The notes under the pieces were generated by a model. That model did not search any database. It was given only the letters and a program-made list of their open reading frames with translations, and was not told the origin of the DNA. Made by a program: the position numbers and the translations under genes. This document shows, in pieces, positions 63,324 through 64,000 of a stretch of 64,000 nucleotides of DNA (positions are counted from its first letter, which is position 1; each line of letters begins with the position of its first letter). Source of the stretch: Aliivibrio_A sp016764915 (GTDB taxonomy: Bacteria; Pseudomonadota; Gammaproteobacteria; Enterobacterales; Vibrionaceae); contig OZ245058.1 of NCBI GenBank assembly GCA_965224595.1, positions 2,976,001 through 3,040,000 of the forward strand, written 5' to 3'.

Positions 63324-64000
63324 CTAGTCTCGTATTTGATAATGGTAACCAAGCCACACTTTGAACTTCTTAACCACATGCAGACTATGACGAAGTAGAT
63401 CTCGCTCTGTACGTTCAAGCTGTTTTACATTAATCTGGTTATCGCTATGCTGTTCAGTGTTCTTGGACTGTGATGTTATTTGTTGAGTTAAGCGTAACTT
63501 TATGAATAATTTTAATGCTTCTGATAAGTTTTCAGCGGTAGAGTGCTCCAATACTTTTTGCTGAGTAAGCTGATCCAAACGAGAGAAGGTGTTGGTCTCA
63601 AGGATGTTATATTCCAAGGAGAGCGCCCTTATTCCATGCACAATAGGAAAGATCCCGCCTTGCTTAATGTCGAGCCCAGTTTTGTTCTTTTTGAGCGAAC
63701 CAAACAGAGTCAGTGGCACGTTAAATTGTAGCGCTGGACGAGTAAAGTGGCTGAGGATCAGCTCTTGATCGGTCAACTGTTCATGAATATGTTGCTTCAA
63801 TGGCACCAATAACGCTTTATTGCCAGCAACGGCATGAGCATCGGTAAGTATGGCCAATTTGAGCATGTTTTCTGGGTTGCTGAAGGCGCACAGATCTGAG
63901 ATTTGTTGCTGCCACTGAGATTGGGAGTGTACCCACTGTGGATTGTTGACCATCACTCTGCCTGGACAGAGCGGATAACCCAGTTGTTGTAAAGTCGTCG
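63324..64000 (-). CDS. DUF294-type nucleotidyltransferase/CBS signalling protein, C-terminal part (cut by window edge)
   Basis: The frame is open to the right edge, so the gene starts outside the window and 225 codons of its 3' part are visible. It starts with LQQLGYPLCPGRVMVNNPQW, followed by a helical domain with LTDAHAVAGN, GIFPIVHGIRALSLEYNILE and LRHSLHVVKKFKVWL. This matches the DUF294 nucleotidyltransferase-like domain and its DUF294_C substrate-binding helix bundle; full proteins usually also have cyclic-nucleotide and CBS domains at the N-terminus, not visible here. It is co-transcribed with the exonuclease. Confidence 0.83.
   Translation of the reverse strand, partial: TTLQQLGYPLCPGRVMVNNPQWVHSQSQWQQQISDLCAFSNPENMLKLAILTDAHAVAGNKALLVPLKQHIHEQLTDQELILSHFTRPALQFNVPLTLFGSLKKNKTGLDIKQGGIFPIVHGIRALSLEYNILETNTFSRLDQLTQQKVLEHSTAENLSEALKLFIKLRLTQQITSQSKNTEQHSDNQINVKQLERTERDLLRHSLHVVKKFKVWLGYHYQIRD

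Overview
The window is a chromosomal segment of a gammaproteobacterium, almost certainly a member of the Vibrionaceae. The gene order (fabR-yijD-trmA-btuB-murI-[rrn]-murB-birA-coaA-tRNAs-tufB-secE-nusG-rplKAJL-rpoBC, then rsd-nudC-hemE-yjaG-hupA-yjaH-purD-purH) follows the region around E. coli rrnB, while the 16S sequence, the Glu-Lys-Val and Ile-Ala rRNA spacers and the accessory genes (membrane RRM protein, acs next to a DnaQ-like exonuclease and a DUF294 protein) are Vibrio-like. The genus cannot be fixed from sequence reading alone.

Layout. 1-6.1 kb: end of fabR, yijD, trmA (minus), a cobalamin riboswitch driving btuB, a DUF71/COG2102 ATP-pyrophosphatase probably tied to B12 salvage, murI, and a convergent membrane-anchored RRM protein. 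6.1-23.3 kb: three complete rRNA operons head to tail, each with its own promoter, boxA leader and spacer tRNAs (Ala-GGC; Ile-GAT + Ala-TGC; Glu + Lys + Val), the last one running into tRNA-Asp. 23.3-23.8 kb: two decayed copies of the tRNA-Asp unit with a REP-like inverted repeat between them. 23.8-29.2 kb: a small secreted tail-collar-like protein, pssA, a GNAT acetyltransferase, murB-birA, coaA. 29.4-43.2 kb: Thr-Tyr-Gly tRNAs and tufB, secE-nusG, and the ribosomal protein / RNA polymerase operon with its L10 leader, rplL-rpoB attenuator and an unexpected terminator-like hairpin between rpoB and rpoC.

43.3-51.8 kb: rsd, nudC, hemE, a D-2-hydroxyacid dehydrogenase, yjaG, hupA, the yjaH lipoprotein and the purH-purD pair with a PurR-like box. 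52.1-55.1 kb: zntR followed by the only accessory patch outside the rRNA locus, made of two decayed genes (a winged-helix tail and a tyrosine recombinase) and an intact AlbA_2/RecG-C-like ATP-binding protein that carries an in-frame 21-bp tandem repeat. 55.4-60.1 kb: aroQ-accB-accC, prmA and dusB-fis, all on the minus strand. 60.5-64 kb: acs, a DEDDh exonuclease and a partial DUF294 protein.

The window is mainly translation and transcription machinery (rRNA, tRNA, EF-Tu, ribosomal proteins, RNA polymerase, NusG, Fis, HU, Rsd), with cofactor, cell-wall and nucleotide synthesis around it. Several rRNA, tRNA and fis promoters share GC-rich discriminators, as expected for growth-rate (ppGpp) control. 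I see no convincing complete novel system. The best leads are the decayed tRNA-Asp array, the rpoB-rpoC hairpin, the hairpin-embedded L10 promoter and lipoprotein start site, the truncated secreted tail-collar protein, and the repeat-bearing AlbA_2 protein beside a dead integrase.
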